From assembly GCA_028694565.1 (NCBI GenBank), contig JAQVKR010000002.1, positions 1 to 22,011 on the forward strand: a stretch of DNA of 22,011 nucleotides. Direction: 5' to 3'. The position numbers and the translations under genes were made by a program. Positions within the stretch are counted from its first letter, which is position 1, and each line of letters begins with the position of its first letter. Shown here in pieces: positions 21,748-22,011 of this stretch. The notes under the pieces are model-generated. The model was not told where the DNA came from. It was given only the letters and a program-made list of their open reading frames with translations, and ran no database searches. This DNA is from Gammaproteobacteria bacterium. Lineage in GTDB: Bacteria; Pseudomonadota; Gammaproteobacteria; DSM-26407.

Positions 21748-21780
21748 TTGTGACTTTCACCCCTTCATGGTGAAATTCAC
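21748..21780 (+). promoter_or_regulatory. Candidate glmM promoter within an inverted repeat
   Basis: TTGTGA (21748-21753) and TGAAAT (21771-21776), 17 bases apart, each match the sigma-70 boxes at four of six positions. They sit within an inverted repeat, GTGACTTTCACC with GGTGAAATTCAC (21750-21761 and 21769-21780, one mismatched pair, 7-nt centre). If transcribed from upstream, the same repeat is a hairpin followed by TTT. It could be an operator, a weak terminator for folP, or both. Confidence 0.4.
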
Positions 21781-21816
21781 TTTCCAATGACACGACCACC
21801 TCAGGGAGAGGGCAGG

Positions 21817-22011
21817 GTGAGCAACGGGAAACGCTATTTCGGGACCGACGGGGTGCGCGGACACGTGGGCGTGCCGCCCATTACGCCGGACTTCGTGCTC
21901 AAGCTGGGCTGGGCCGCCGGGCGGGTGCTGGCCCGCGGCGGCCAGAGCCGGGTGCTGGTGGGCAAGGACACGCGCATCTCCGGCTACATGTTCGAGTCGG
22001 CCCTGGAGGCG
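21817..22011 (+). CDS. glmM: Phosphoglucosamine mutase GlmM (partial, 5' end)
   Basis: GlmM interconverts glucosamine-6-phosphate and glucosamine-1-phosphate, feeding UDP-GlcNAc for peptidoglycan and lipopolysaccharide. Only 65 codons are present before the window ends. They read [28 protein letters not shown], then [20 protein letters not shown], nearly the E. coli N-terminus. The active-site phosphoserine region lies downstream, outside the window. The GTG start at 21817 has GGGAG (21804-21808) 8 nt upstream. folP followed by glmM is conserved in E. coli and Pseudomonas. Confidence 0.95.
   Translation, partial: MSNGKRYFGTDGVRGHVGVPPITPDFVLKLGWAAGRVLARGGQSRVLVGKDTRISGYMFESALEA

Larger units (their letters stand above)
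21507..21816. other. folP-glmM intergenic interval
   Basis: These 310 bases hold no credible gene. They contain, in order, a repeat element with inverted 9-nt-periodic arms (21543-21736), an internal 9-bp hairpin near its right end, a second imperfect inverted repeat (21750-21780) over a possible glmM promoter, and the glmM ribosome-binding site. Short frames reading the 9-nt units as LRRLRR or NLRNLR peptides are artefacts of the repeats. Confidence 0.7.

Noticed and set aside
21531..21799. Short frames in the folP-glmM gap on both strands
   Set aside because: They read the 9-nt repeat units as LRRLRR or NLRNLR peptides, lack ribosome-binding sites and are explained by the repeat.

Overview
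This window is chromosomal housekeeping DNA from a high-G+C gammaproteobacterium. The gene order fur, recN, (nadK, hrcA), grpE, dnaK, dnaJ, dapB, carA, carB, greA, DUF4149 gene, yhbY, rlmE, ftsH, folP, glmM is, as I recall it, nearly the Pseudomonas aeruginosa order. The presence of hrcA with a CIRCE operator, the close match of most proteins to their E. coli counterparts, and the intergenic tandem-repeat hairpins point to a non-enteric, non-pseudomonad lineage such as Chromatiales/Ectothiorhodospiraceae. That placement is inference. No tRNA, rRNA, CRISPR, prophage, transposase or antiphage gene was seen.

Layout. Bases 63-473 hold fur (plus strand), converging on the minus-strand pair nadK-recN (3346 down to 739). 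The 265-bp gap between fur and recN carries a small inverted-repeat element. Divergently from nadK comes the heat-shock cluster hrcA-grpE-dnaK-dnaJ (3515-8613). A CIRCE operator precedes hrcA, and two sigma-32-type promoters precede grpE and dnaK. A heptamer-repeat hairpin starts at the dnaJ stop codon, and dapB follows (8772-9575). Bases 9576-10878 are a gene-poor, very GC-rich stretch with two tiny genes, a YdcH/DUF465-family protein and an unrecognised 67-residue protein. carA-carB-greA follow (10879-15802), then a secreted parvulin-type prolyl isomerase overlapping a DUF4149 membrane protein. yhbY lies on the minus strand (17585-17295). A 76-residue membrane protein leads into rlmE and ftsH, closed by a strong terminator. 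folP and the first 65 codons of glmM end the window, separated by a third inverted-repeat element.

How the genes work together. HrcA, GrpE, DnaK and DnaJ form a chaperone unit. The sequence suggests split control: HrcA represses its own promoter, while sigma-32 drives grpE and dnaK separately. FtsH, which degrades sigma-32 in E. coli, RlmE and the periplasmic isomerase add to protein and ribosome quality control. DapB (lysine/diaminopimelate), CarAB (carbamoyl phosphate), FolP (folate) and GlmM (cell-wall glucosamine) are biosynthetic. GreA and YhbY act in transcription elongation and ribosome assembly.

I found no clearly new multi-gene system. The parts most worth a second look are the doubled sigma-32 promoters beside a CIRCE site, the three intergenic hairpin elements whose arms are 7- or 9-nt tandem repeats, the dapB-carA small-gene island, and the structured leaders of carA and glmM.
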